Below are positions 27,998 through 36,305 of a stretch of DNA of 64,000 nt, in pieces. Location of the stretch: the NCBI RefSeq assembly GCF_900148515.1, contig NZ_FRXN01000001.1, positions 372,001-436,000 of the forward strand. The letters are read 5' to 3'. The notes under the pieces are model-generated. The model did no database searches. It worked only from the letters and a program-made list of their open reading frames with translations, and had not been told where the DNA came from. Source of the DNA: Algoriphagus zhangzhouensis (GTDB taxonomy: Bacteria; Bacteroidota; Bacteroidia; Cytophagales; Cyclobacteriaceae). The translations under genes and the position numbers were made by a program. Each line of letters starts with the position of its first letter. The first letter of the stretch is position 1.

Positions 27998-28027
27998 CAA
28001 AGTTAACAAGTGAAATAAAACATCCAA
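27998..28027 (-). promoter_or_regulatory. Promoter of the his operon
   Basis: On the minus strand TTGG (about 28027-28024), 18 bases, then TAACTTTG (28005-27998), which matches the Bacteroidota -7 consensus TAnnTTTG exactly. The predicted start is near 27991, only about 3 bases before the leader peptide ATG. Confidence 0.6.
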
Positions 28028-28126
28028 GCTTAACTTTCTTTTTACGATAATTTATTTGGTTTTGATTGAATTGAGGCACTCCATTCAATTTTACTATATT
28101 TAATAGAATGTCTTTTTTTGAAAATA

Positions 28127-28360
28127 ATGGAATCTCAAAACCCAAGCAAAGAGCAACTCAGAAAATGGAATCAGGATCCGGATAATTGGATCTGGGGGAT
28201 TTTTTACTTCAATCATGAGGATAAAAGGCTGATGCCACCCAAAAGAAACAGGATGATGGGCTGGACAATTAATTTTGCCAATCCTTTTTCAATTGGTCTT
28301 TTTGTTTTGATTTTGGGTGGTATTATCGGAATTAGTTTTCTTCTGAAAAACTCGAAATAA
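28127..28360 (+). CDS. DUF5808-like small membrane protein
   Basis: The 77-residue protein starts at the ATG at 28127 (MESQNPSKEQL); an in-frame TTG three codons earlier is less likely. The middle carries WGIFYFNHEDKRLMPPKR and GWTINFANP, the DUF5808 pattern. One transmembrane helix follows (about 52-72, GLFVLILGGIIGISFLL). The function is unknown. It stands alone, divergent from the his operon and closed by a strong terminator. Confidence 0.75.
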   Translation: MESQNPSKEQLRKWNQDPDNWIWGIFYFNHEDKRLMPPKRNRMMGWTINFANPFSIGLFVLILGGIIGISFLLKNSK

Positions 28361-28372
28361 GTCAACCTTTAA

Positions 28373-28415
28373 CATAAAAAAGGCTGTCAGAATAAAACTG
28401 ACAGCCTTTTTTATG
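28373..28415. terminator. Strong bidirectional terminator
   Basis: CATAAAAAAGGCTGTCAG (28373-28390) pairs perfectly over 18 bases with 28398-28415, loop of 7. It separates the convergent DUF5808 and SUI1-like genes. Confidence 0.92.
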
Positions 28416-28428
28416 TTTCTTCAGAGAA

Positions 28429-28782
28429 TTAACCACCAGATTTTTTTGCCTGATATCCGGCACTTTGGAGAACCTGAACGACCTTGTCTCGGTGATCACC
28501 TTGAATCAGGATTTCTCCATCTTTAGCCGAACCGCCCACACCGCATTTAGTCTTGAGCATTTTACCCAGTTCTTTTAAATCATCTTCAGTTCCGATAAAA
28601 CCATCCACCAAAGTCACTTGCTTTCCACCTCGGGCTTTTTTGTCCAGCATCACTTTAAGCTTTTGCTGAGAAGGAGGGAGAGTCTCTTGGTCTTCATCTG
28701 AGTCATAGCTATAATCAAATTCATCACTGGTGGAATAAACCACCCCATCTCTTTTCTTCCAATCGTTATTTTTTCTTCCCAT
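28429..28782 (-). CDS. SUI1/eIF1-like translation factor (YciH type)
   Basis: The 117-residue protein has an acidic N-terminal tail (DYSYDSDEDQE) and a C-terminal SUI1 domain with KARGGKQVTLVDGFIG and LKTKCGVGGSAKDGEILIQG. Bacterial YciH proteins resemble eIF1 and may affect start-codon choice or fidelity on the ribosome. I chose the ATG at 28782 (MGRKNNDW). A longer frame to 28818 runs through the upstream gene's terminator and is not credible. Confidence 0.88.
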   Translation of the reverse strand: MGRKNNDWKKRDGVVYSTSDEFDYSYDSDEDQETLPPSQQKLKVMLDKKARGGKQVTLVDGFIGTEDDLKELGKMLKTKCGVGGSAKDGEILIQGDHRDKVVQVLQSAGYQAKKSGG

Positions 28783-28793
28783 GGTTTTTAAAT

Positions 28794-28816
28794 AAAAAAG
28801 CCTGCGTTCGGCAGGC
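28794..28816 (-). terminator. Terminator of the UspA gene
   Basis: On the minus strand GCCTGC, loop CGAAC, GCAGGC (28816-28800), then TTTTTT. It lies between the uspA stop and the SUI1-like start, so the latter probably has its own promoter. Confidence 0.8.
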
Positions 28817-28829
28817 AATTTAAGGAGAT

Positions 28830-29681
28830 TTACTTGGCTCGGAAAGTCCAGACCATCCTTTTGGCATGGTTGACGACATCTTCGGCGATACTTCCTGTGA
28901 TCAAATGCAAGAAGCCAGTATGTCCGTGTGTTGCCATCGCGATCATTTCCGCGTCTATATCTTCTGCAAATTCAATGATTCCAGATTCCTCTGAAGTAGA
29001 ATTATAGATTTCTGCCTTAACATTTTCAAAGGCATATTTTTTCACGAAGTGTTTGATTCTAGAAATAGAATCTCTTGTAGTTTCAAAGCTTCCAGGAGTG
29101 TTAACATTCACCAAGTATAGCTCAGCGTTAAACAACTTCTGAAGGCTTTTGATGTTTTTGACTGTTTCATCAGAGTCATCTCTGAAATCACTTGCAAAAA
29201 CGATCTTATCTACTTCCTCCGGCTTAACAGGAGATTTGATAGTCAATACAGGGCATTTTGAGTTTCTAACCACTTTTTCAGTATTCGACCCGATCAATAC
29301 TTCCTCGATTCCAGAAGCTCCTTTGGAACCCATGACAACGATGTCAGGATCCTCTTCAGAAATGAAGGTACTGATACCTTGATAAGCATTACCAAAGACC
29401 ACTTTAGTACTCAAGGTAAAATTCTTGTCAGCATATTTTTCCTCAAGCTCCGCCATTTGCTTTTTCTTGACCTTGGTCAGCTCGATAAAGTAAATCTGAT
29501 TTTCGTAGTCAGGATACTCGACTCCGCCTCCCATGGTACCCATAGTATCCAAAGGTGGGATTTCCAATACATGGAGAACTTCAATTTGAACGTTGTCAAC
29601 AGTTTCCGCTAGTGCAGTTGTAAAATCAAGCGCATATTGTGCCTGTTCTGAGAAATCGAAAGGGACTAATACTTTTGTCAT
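28830..29681 (-). CDS. Tandem universal stress protein
   Basis: This 283-residue protein has two Usp domains. Domain 1 (about 1-148) starts LVPFDFSEQAQYALDF and contains MGSKGASGIEEVLIGS, an ATP-binding G-x-x-G pattern. Domain 2 (about 152-283) starts KIVFASDFRDDSDET and ends with ATHGHTGFLHLITGSIAED, also of ATP-binding type. Cytosolic proteins of this kind respond to starvation and redox stress; the exact role is not known. It is a single-gene unit with its own terminator. Confidence 0.9.
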   Translation of the reverse strand: MTKVLVPFDFSEQAQYALDFTTALAETVDNVQIEVLHVLEIPPLDTMGTMGGGVEYPDYENQIYFIELTKVKKKQMAELEEKYADKNFTLSTKVVFGNAYQGISTFISEEDPDIVVMGSKGASGIEEVLIGSNTEKVVRNSKCPVLTIKSPVKPEEVDKIVFASDFRDDSDETVKNIKSLQKLFNAELYLVNVNTPGSFETTRDSISRIKHFVKKYAFENVKAEIYNSTSEESGIIEFAEDIDAEMIAMATHGHTGFLHLITGSIAEDVVNHAKRMVWTFRAK

Positions 29682-29753
29682 GGTAAAAATGTTTTTGCTT
29701 ATGGCAAATTAGCATAAAATACAGACCAAAAAAGGACTTTTATCACCTTTTGC

Positions 29754-30662
29754 TCAAAGAAGCAATCCAACTCCAAAAAGGATCACCCAAAGCAAAGTAC
29801 TCATGGCCATTTTTTTAAGGAAAGGGTCAGTTTCTTGAGAACTTTTTGCTCCTTGTACCCCTTTGCCAACCTGAATCATCAAGATGGCAGGAATCAAAGC
29901 CATTAAAGTAAAATAATTTCCGGTATAGATCGCGAAACCAAGAAGTATAGCATTTCCTCCAAGTATTAGGGTCCAGTTGTATTGCACAGCTTTTGCTCTT
30001 CCAATTCGAACTGGAATAGATCTTTTACCTGCTTTTACATCCGATTCAATATCTCGGATATTATTGATATTCAGAACTGCGGCACTGAAAAGGCCCAAAG
30101 AAACCGCAATTCCTAAAGCTAAAGGTTCAAAGCTTAGTGTATGCAAGAAATAGGTGCCCAAAACACCAAGTAGTCCAAAGAATATAAACACTGAAATATC
30201 ACCTAAACCAGCATAACCATAGGGGTTTTTACCGGAGGTATAAGAAATAGATGCCCAAATCGCAGCAAGTCCCAATATCAAGAAAACGCCAAATAGAACC
30301 CAATCCTGAACGGCTACAAAAAGCAAAAGTAAACCGGAAACTAAAGAGAGGGCACCAAAAAGATACATGCCATTTTTCATTTCTTTTAAGGAAATCAAAC
30401 CAGACTGAACGGCTCTGACAGGACCTTGTCTTTCAGCTGAATCAGCTCCATGGACTGTGTCTCCATAATCATTGGAAAGATTGGAAAGAATCTGAAGAAA
30501 AATGGTAGTCAGCGATGCCAAAAGCAATATTTCCCATCTGAATTCACCCATCCAGGCAGCTAGGAAAGATCCTGCAAAAATGCTCGCTAAAGCTAGAGGC
30601 AAAGTACGAAGCCTGACTGCGTGCAGCCAGGCTTCTTTTTTTGTTGCTATTTCTTGTTTCAC
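29754..30662 (-). CDS. menA: 1,4-dihydroxy-2-naphthoate polyprenyltransferase
   Basis: This 302-residue UbiA-family membrane protein has about nine helices. The first Asp-rich motif is SNDYGDTVHGAD after helix 2. The second is NIRDIESDVKAGKRSIPVRIG, and both bind Mg-prenyl diphosphate. The sequence fits MenA, which attaches the prenyl tail in menaquinone synthesis at the inner membrane. It is 12 bases behind gpx and is the last gene of argS-gpx-menA. Confidence 0.92.
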   Translation of the reverse strand: MKQEIATKKEAWLHAVRLRTLPLALASIFAGSFLAAWMGEFRWEILLLASLTTIFLQILSNLSNDYGDTVHGADSAERQGPVRAVQSGLISLKEMKNGMYLFGALSLVSGLLLLFVAVQDWVLFGVFLILGLAAIWASISYTSGKNPYGYAGLGDISVFIFFGLLGVLGTYFLHTLSFEPLALGIAVSLGLFSAAVLNINNIRDIESDVKAGKRSIPVRIGRAKAVQYNWTLILGGNAILLGFAIYTGNYFTLMALIPAILMIQVGKGVQGAKSSQETDPFLKKMAMSTLLWVILFGVGLLL

Positions 30663-30674
30663 TAAAAGAATAAT

Positions 30675-31265
30675 TTATGCTCCTACAATCTCCAGGATTT
30701 CTTCATCCAATGGAGCTACTGCAGATGGGAAGAATTTCATCAATTCCCCATTTTCATTCACATAATATTTACAGAAATTCCAGGTAGGTTCCTGATTGTT
30801 CCAGCCGTTCAACTTTTCATCAGAAAGCCATCTGTACAAAGGATGTTTATCAAATCCTTTCACGGAGATTTTTTCAAACACAGGGAAAGTAACACCATAG
30901 TTTGCGGTACAGAATTCTTTGATTTCTTCATTGGAACCCGGTTCCTGCCCCCCAAAATTATTAGCAGGGAAGGCAAGGATTTCCATCTTGTCTCCATAAT
31001 TCTCATACAATTCCTGTAAGGCTTTGTACTGTGGGGTATAACCACATTTGGAGGCAACATTTACTAAAAGGACTTTCTTTCCTTTGTATTGGCTGAAATC
31101 AATTTCTTTCCCATCCAAGTCCTTCATTTTGAAATCATAAAAGCTGCTTTCCATTTTGTTTGAGGTTAAAGAAAACATACCAGCTTCCAAATGTTCTGGT
31201 CTTTCCAAGGTTTTGCCACAGGCAAATGAAACTAAAAGAAGTGCTAAAAAGGCTAGATTTTTCAT
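30675..31265 (-). CDS. Glutathione peroxidase-like lipoprotein (Cys type)
   Basis: The 196-residue protein has a lipobox (VSFAC, Cys at about residue 16) and a thioredoxin-fold GPx domain (about 40-196). The peroxidatic Cys is in VASKCGYTPQY. The catalytic Gln is in FPANNFGGQEPG and the Trp in WNFCKYYV, where a Cys follows Phe. A further Cys in EFCTANYGV is at the usual resolving position. Being a lipoprotein, it should detoxify peroxides at the envelope, with a thioredoxin-like donor rather than glutathione. It is the middle gene of argS-gpx-menA. Confidence 0.88.
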   Translation of the reverse strand: MKNLAFLALLLVSFACGKTLERPEHLEAGMFSLTSNKMESSFYDFKMKDLDGKEIDFSQYKGKKVLLVNVASKCGYTPQYKALQELYENYGDKMEILAFPANNFGGQEPGSNEEIKEFCTANYGVTFPVFEKISVKGFDKHPLYRWLSDEKLNGWNNQEPTWNFCKYYVNENGELMKFFPSAVAPLDEEILEIVGA

Positions 31266-31267
31266 GC

Positions 31268-33058
31268 TTACATACGTTCAGGTACTGCGATACCTAGCAA
31301 ACTCATTCCTTTCTTGATTGTTTTGGCAGTTAGGGCAGAAAGAGCAACTCGGAATGCGAGAATCGCAGGATCATTTTCATTGAAGATAGGCAAATCTGCA
31401 TAAAAACGATTGTATTCCTTAGCCAAATCGAAGAGGTATTGAGCCAAAATGGACGGAGAGTAATCATCTCCGGCTTGCTTGATTTTCTTTTCTAAATCAT
31501 TGAGTAGGAAAATCAAAGAAGACTCAGATTCTTCTATTTTTTCGATTCCCTTACCATCAAAGTTGGAGTAATCCACACCCAATTGATCGGCTTTTCTCAA
31601 AATGGATGCAATACGTGCATGTGAATACTGAATGAATGGTCCTGTGTTTCCTTGGAATTCGATGGATTCCTGTGGATTGAAAAGCATTCTCTTTTTAGGG
31701 TCCACTTTCAACAGGAAGTATTTCAGGGCGCCTAACCCCAATATTTCATACAATTCAGTGGCTTGCTCAGGAGTGAATCCTTCAATTTTTCCTAATTCTT
31801 TGGTGTGAGCAGCAGCTGTATCTACCATCTCTTGCATCAAATCATCGGCATCCACTACGGTGCCCTCACGAGATTTCATTTTACCAGTTGGCAAATCTAC
31901 CATTCCGTAGGAAAGGTGATACAAACCCGGACCATAGGGACGACCCAGTTTTTGCATGATTTTGAACAAAACATCAAAGTGATAATCTTGCTCATTTCCA
32001 ACTACATAAACTGACTTGTCGATTTTGAAATCATCATATTTCAAATCGGCAGTTCCCATGTCCTGAGTGATATAGACCGAGGTTCCATCTCCACGAAGAA
32101 CCAGTTTTTCATCCAATCCATCTGGGGTAAGATCTACCCAAACAGAACCATTGTCTTTCTTAAAGAAGACCTCTTTCTTCAATCCTTCTTCTACAATGTC
32201 TTTTCCTAATAAATAGGTGTTGGATTCGTAATAGGTTTTGTCAAAGTCAACTCCCATACGCTTATAACTCGCATCGAAACCTTCATAAACCCATCCGTTC
32301 ATTTGCTTCCAAAGAGAAACGGTAGCCTCATCGTTAGCTTCCCATTTTCTAAGCATTTCCTGTGCTTCCAATAGGATAGGGGCATTTTTCTTAGCTTCCT
32401 CCTCGCTTTGACCATCAGCCATCAATTCCTTGATCTGCTTTTTATATTCTTGGTCAAAAAGCACATAATACTTTCCAGCCAAATGATCTCCTTTCAAACC
32501 TGAAGATTCTGGAGTTTCTCCATTTGCAAAATGCTGGTATGCCACCATGGATTTACAAATGTGAATTCCACGGTCATTGACCAAGTTGGCTTTGGTAACT
32601 TCGTAGCCATTTGCTTTCAGGATTTCAGCAACCGAATAACCCAAAAAGTTATTTCTTAGATGACCTAGATGCAATGGCTTGTTGGTATTAGGGGAAGAAT
32701 ATTCCACCATTACTTTCTGGCCATTTGCTGGCAGCTGGCCAAAATTTGGGTTTGTATAAATCTTGGCAAAAACATCCAGCCAGGAATTCTCATTCAAAAC
32801 CAGATTCAAAAAGCCTTTGACCACATTGAAATCTGCAACCTCTGCAACATTCTCCTTTAGATATTCACCAATTTGATTGGCTGTATTTTCTGGAGTAGTT
32901 CTCGATACTTTTAGAAAAGGAAAAACAACAAAGGTGTAAGTTCCTTCGAATTCTTTTCTGGTAGGAGAAAGACTGATTTGATCTAAGGAAAGATCTTGAT
33001 TAAAGATATTTTGAAAGGCTAATTGGATGCCTTGGATGATGTTTTCTTGAATATTCAT
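31268..33058 (-). CDS. argS: Arginyl-tRNA synthetase
   Basis: This 596-residue class I synthetase has an N-terminal Add-1 domain (about 1-115), then SSPNTNKPLHLGHLRNN (HIGH signature). KMKSREGTVV stands in the KMSKS place. The C-terminal anticodon-binding DALR domain begins at about residue 465 and ends LLGIAVPERM. It charges tRNA-Arg. It leads an operon with gpx 2 bases later and menA after that. A TAnnTTTG-type box lies 23-30 bases before the ATG. Confidence 0.97.
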   Translation of the reverse strand: MNIQENIIQGIQLAFQNIFNQDLSLDQISLSPTRKEFEGTYTFVVFPFLKVSRTTPENTANQIGEYLKENVAEVADFNVVKGFLNLVLNENSWLDVFAKIYTNPNFGQLPANGQKVMVEYSSPNTNKPLHLGHLRNNFLGYSVAEILKANGYEVTKANLVNDRGIHICKSMVAYQHFANGETPESSGLKGDHLAGKYYVLFDQEYKKQIKELMADGQSEEEAKKNAPILLEAQEMLRKWEANDEATVSLWKQMNGWVYEGFDASYKRMGVDFDKTYYESNTYLLGKDIVEEGLKKEVFFKKDNGSVWVDLTPDGLDEKLVLRGDGTSVYITQDMGTADLKYDDFKIDKSVYVVGNEQDYHFDVLFKIMQKLGRPYGPGLYHLSYGMVDLPTGKMKSREGTVVDADDLMQEMVDTAAAHTKELGKIEGFTPEQATELYEILGLGALKYFLLKVDPKKRMLFNPQESIEFQGNTGPFIQYSHARIASILRKADQLGVDYSNFDGKGIEKIEESESSLIFLLNDLEKKIKQAGDDYSPSILAQYLFDLAKEYNRFYADLPIFNENDPAILAFRVALSALTAKTIKKGMSLLGIAVPERM

Positions 33059-33065
33059 TATATAT

Positions 33066-33098
33066 AAACCACAAAGGGCGCAAAGATACGCAAAGATT
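33066..33098 (-). promoter_or_regulatory. argS promoter inside a CAAAG-repeat motif
   Basis: Minus-strand TATCTTTG (33088-33081) matches TAnnTTTG exactly, predicting a start near 33074, 16 bases before the argS ATG. The box sits in three imperfect copies of a CAAAG word (plus strand CACAAAGGG, CGCAAAGAT, CGCAAAGAT at about 33070-33097). This motif resembles sequences that recur in intergenic regions of many Bacteroidota. Confidence 0.5.
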
Positions 33099-33158
33099 TA
33101 TTTTTAGAGAGAATGGGGGCCTTTAGGATTAGTAATTACATGGAGGTTTCCTTCAAAA

Positions 33159-34109
33159 TCAGAAGTTGTCTACAAGCGATTTGGTGGTGACTTCCAGTAC
33201 TTCGAATGCATTTTCAGCCATGGTGTTTTCGGTGTCCAGAGTAGGGTTGACCTCTACGATCTCCCAGCAGCAAACTCTTTTGTCTTTGATCAATTCAGCA
33301 TTTAAGTCAATTGCCTCCTGGACTGTCAAGCCATTAGGAACTGGAGTTCCTGTACCCACTGAGATCGAACTATCCATGCTATCTACATCGAATGAAATAT
33401 AGATTTGATCGCAATCCTTTAAAATTTCCAAAGTTTGCCTAGCAATAGAAGCCATTCCATCTTTTCGAACCTGATTAGTTTTGAAATTGGTAATTCCATA
33501 TTTCTGGATCAGGTAATCTTCAGGCTTTTCGGTATCTCTGACGGAGATAAAAACTATGTCTTTTGGATCAATTTTAGGATTATCTCCACCGATTTTTTTA
33601 ATTCTTTCCCAATACAAAATCGTCTCCTCATCCGGTTGATTTTGTAGACAATCCAGGTTGTCCAACTGAGAAACCATGGCCAAAGGCATTCCATGCATGT
33701 TACCAGAAGGAGTTGTATACGGGGTATGCAAATCAGCATGGGCATCAATCCAAATTACTCCCAATCTTAATTGAGGGTCTGCGGCCTTGATTCCCATGAT
33801 TGTGCCAGCCGCAGTAGAATGATCTCCGGCCAGGATGATGGGGAACTTCTTTTCCAATCGAAGAGATTCAACTGTACTGTACACATTCTTTAGTACCTGA
33901 TAGACACCATCAATGTATTTTGCGTGTGTGAACTTATTGCCTTTCCATAGATAGTTATTGGCATCTTGGACACTTATTGGCTCGAATTGGGTGAAGAAAT
34001 CTGACTTTTTATCCAATGAAGCTACCTTCATGGCATCTACTCCCATGCTGGCTCCTCTGGTTCCTGCAGCTAGTTCCGATCTTACTTCTACGAGTTTGAT
34101 ATTTCTCAT
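33159..34109 (-). CDS. Arginase family enzyme
   Basis: This 316-residue enzyme has all manganese-binding motifs: ILAGDHSTAAG, WIDAHADLHTP and ISFDVDSMDSSISVGTGTPV. It most likely hydrolyses arginine to ornithine and urea, although related agmatinases and formiminoglutamases share the fold. The SSISVGTGTPVPNGL loop fits arginase well. It lies next to an arginine-decarboxylase-like gene, so the two would compete for arginine. The gene is a single unit on the minus strand. Confidence 0.85.
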   Translation of the reverse strand: MRNIKLVEVRSELAAGTRGASMGVDAMKVASLDKKSDFFTQFEPISVQDANNYLWKGNKFTHAKYIDGVYQVLKNVYSTVESLRLEKKFPIILAGDHSTAAGTIMGIKAADPQLRLGVIWIDAHADLHTPYTTPSGNMHGMPLAMVSQLDNLDCLQNQPDEETILYWERIKKIGGDNPKIDPKDIVFISVRDTEKPEDYLIQKYGITNFKTNQVRKDGMASIARQTLEILKDCDQIYISFDVDSMDSSISVGTGTPVPNGLTVQEAIDLNAELIKDKRVCCWEIVEVNPTLDTENTMAENAFEVLEVTTKSLVDNF

Positions 34110-34232
34110 TGGTATTCTAAAAATTGAATTGGGTTTAATGTGAACAAAACTAATTAAAAGAGACTGTGGAAAAAATTATTACTTAAACCCTATAAAAAAG
34201 ATAGGGAATATAGGAAATGTAAAAAATTGACT

Positions 34233-34240
34233 TACCTTTG
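34233..34240 (+). promoter_or_regulatory. -7 box of the 145-residue hypothetical gene
   Basis: TACCTTTG matches TAnnTTTG and predicts a start near 34247. This excludes the in-frame TTG at 34238 and supports the ATG at 34268. No clear -33 box is seen. Confidence 0.4.
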
Positions 34241-34267
34241 AAGCCGTTAATCAAAACCAAAAAGAAA

Positions 34268-34705
34268 ATGAGCGCATTGAATTCCCTATCTCAAGCTTCG
34301 ACATTTGGTGTTTGGACCGTACAGTCTGACCCAGAAGTTCAACAATCCATTCCTTCCAAAGAATTGATGAAATTCTATTTTCAGGAGTCCGGAGAGTACA
34401 TGCAGGGAATATGTCGTTTCGAGCCTTCTTATGGTTTTTTGATGCCTTTGTTCAATTCTTTGGTTCGATTAGGAACTAAATCTTGGTTAGTGGTGAATTA
34501 TTCCCAAGATGAAAAATCATTCTATTTTCTTTTTCCAAAAGATGAGGTGGATAATGTCGATAAACTATTGAATTCCATTCATGAATTGTTAGATAAAGAA
34601 CTCCAGTTTAAGTCCTCCCTTAATCAATTGATTACTAATAAAAAGCGATTCTTAGCAGAGCAAGCATTATTGAGCGCATCTTTGGGCATCAAGGCCAGGA
34701 GTTAA
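34268..34705 (+). CDS. Hypothetical cytosolic protein
   Basis: The 145-residue product starts at the ATG at 34268 (MSALNSLSQ). No signal peptide, membrane helix or recognised domain is seen. The first part mixes strands and aromatics (YGFLMPLFNSLVRLGTKSW) and the C-terminal third is helical (LNSIHELLDKELQFKSSLNQ). It is a single-gene unit with its own -7 box and terminator, and codon use looks like its neighbours. No function is assigned. Confidence 0.65.
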   Translation: MSALNSLSQASTFGVWTVQSDPEVQQSIPSKELMKFYFQESGEYMQGICRFEPSYGFLMPLFNSLVRLGTKSWLVVNYSQDEKSFYFLFPKDEVDNVDKLLNSIHELLDKELQFKSSLNQLITNKKRFLAEQALLSASLGIKARS

Positions 34706-34730
34706 GAAAATCAGGAATTGAATTAAAATG

Positions 34731-34763
34731 AAAGGACAAAGCCATCAGGTTTTGTCCTTTTTT
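34731..34763 (+). terminator. Terminator of the 145-residue hypothetical gene
   Basis: AAAGGACAAA (34731-34740) and TTTGTCCTTT (34751-34760) form a 10-base perfect stem with a 10-base loop and a T-run. Confidence 0.8.
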
Positions 34764-34765
34764 CA

Positions 34766-34796
34766 TTTGAAATCCGCCATTATTGTTCAATTTTTG
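34766..34796 (+). promoter_or_regulatory. Probable promoter of the decarboxylase gene
   Basis: TTTG (about 34766), 19 bases, then AATTTTTG, one base from TAnnTTTG. The predicted start near 34803 excludes an in-frame TTG at 34783 and supports the ATG at 34834. Confidence 0.45.
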
Positions 34797-34833
34797 CAAG
34801 TACTTTCAACTCATTCAAAAACAGCATCGGCCA

Positions 34834-36234
34834 ATGAATCGATACATTGATCTAATTCAACAGACCTTTGATTTTCCAACCAAAGAGTTTCGTGTTGAAA
34901 ACAACGAACTTTTATTCAATGGTGTCAACTTGATGGAAATCATCGAGACTTATGGAACACCTTTGAAATTGACCTATTTGCCCAAGATTTCTGAAAGTAT
35001 CCAAAACGCAAAGACCTATTTTGGCAATGCAATGGAGGCGCATGATTACAAGGGGAAATACACCTATTGTTATTGTACAAAATCCTCCCATTTCAGCTTT
35101 GTTTTGAATGAGGCGCTAAAGAATGATATCCATATTGAGACCTCGTCCACCTTTGATATTCCATTGGTGAGAAGTCTGTATGCAGAAGGAAAGATTACCA
35201 AGGACACCTATATCATTTGCAACGGTTTCAAAAGAGATCTTTACAAACAATATATTTCCGAATTGTTGAATGACGGTTTTAGAAACTGCGTTCCAATTTT
35301 GGATAACCTAAGTGAGATTGATTATTATTTGGAGCATGTAAATGTTCCCTTCCAAGTTGGGATTAGAATCGCAGCTGACGAAGAACCTAAATTCGGTTTT
35401 TATACTTCCAGGTTAGGAGTGAGATATAATGATATCATCAAACTTTATGAGGAAAAAATCAAAAACAATCCGAATGTAAGTTTGAAGATGCTTCATTTCT
35501 TCATCAATTCTGGTATTCGTGACACAGCCTATTATTGGTCTGAATTGACCCGATTTATCCAGAAGTATGTGGATTTGAAAAAGATCGCTCCAAGCTTAGA
35601 TACCATGGATATTGGCGGTGGTTGGCCGATTAAAACCAACGTGTTCTTTGATTACGATTACCAGTATATGGCTGATCAAATCGTGAAGAATATCAAATGG
35701 ATGTGTGCTAAAAACAATACAACGGAGCCCAATATCTTCACCGAGTTTGGAAGCTATACAGTAGGAGAGAGTGGAGCTGTATTGTATTCTATTTTGGAGG
35801 AAAAACTGCAAAATGACAAAGAGCTTTGGTATATGATCGATGGATCTTTTATTACCCAATTGCCAGATAGCTGGGGGTTGAACCAAAAGTATATCATGCT
35901 TGCGGTTAACAATTGGGATGAAGAATACCACAATATCAACTTAGGTGGATTGACATGCGATAGTATGGATTACTATAATTCAGAAGCGCATCAATTCAAT
36001 ATTTATCTACCTAAAGTTGAAAAAGAGAAGAAAAAGCAGCAATACATCGGTTTCTTCCACACAGGAGCATATCAGGAATCTTTGGGAGGATATGGAGGAA
36101 TTCAACACTGCTTGATTCCTGCACCAAAGCATGTGCTGATAGATAGAAATCCTGACGGAAGCATTAAGCATTGGCTTTTTGCAGAGGACCAAACTGAAGA
36201 GAGCATGTTGAAAACCTTGGGGTATAAAAAGTAA
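34834..36234 (+). CDS. PLP-dependent arginine decarboxylase-like protein (fold III)
   Basis: This 466-residue enzyme of the alanine-racemase-fold decarboxylases starts at MNRYIDLIQQTFDFPTKEF. The PLP lysine is K83 in YCYCTKSSHFSF. Other marks are HFFINSGIRD, the glycine-rich DIGGGWP (phosphate binding), FTEFGSYTVGESG and the catalytic LGGLTCDSMDYY. At this length it matches proteins of Bacteroidota annotated as arginine decarboxylase, not the 630-residue SpeA. The likely reaction is arginine to agmatine for polyamine synthesis; diaminopimelate or another basic amino acid cannot be excluded. It is close to arginase. Confidence 0.82.
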   Translation: MNRYIDLIQQTFDFPTKEFRVENNELLFNGVNLMEIIETYGTPLKLTYLPKISESIQNAKTYFGNAMEAHDYKGKYTYCYCTKSSHFSFVLNEALKNDIHIETSSTFDIPLVRSLYAEGKITKDTYIICNGFKRDLYKQYISELLNDGFRNCVPILDNLSEIDYYLEHVNVPFQVGIRIAADEEPKFGFYTSRLGVRYNDIIKLYEEKIKNNPNVSLKMLHFFINSGIRDTAYYWSELTRFIQKYVDLKKIAPSLDTMDIGGGWPIKTNVFFDYDYQYMADQIVKNIKWMCAKNNTTEPNIFTEFGSYTVGESGAVLYSILEEKLQNDKELWYMIDGSFITQLPDSWGLNQKYIMLAVNNWDEEYHNINLGGLTCDSMDYYNSEAHQFNIYLPKVEKEKKKQQYIGFFHTGAYQESLGGYGGIQHCLIPAPKHVLIDRNPDGSIKHWLFAEDQTEESMLKTLGYKK

Positions 36235-36255
36235 ACCTTGATAAAACTGAAATAA

Positions 36256-36290
36256 AAAAGGAGTGGGATTCAATCTCACTCCTTTTCTTT
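36256..36290. terminator. Bidirectional terminator
   Basis: AAAAGGAGTGGGAT (36256-36269) pairs with ATCTCACTCCTTTT (36273-36286), with one G-U pair. It separates the convergent decarboxylase and D-threonine-aldolase-like genes. Confidence 0.85.
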
Positions 36291-36305
36291 TTAGGTCTAA
36301 ATCGA

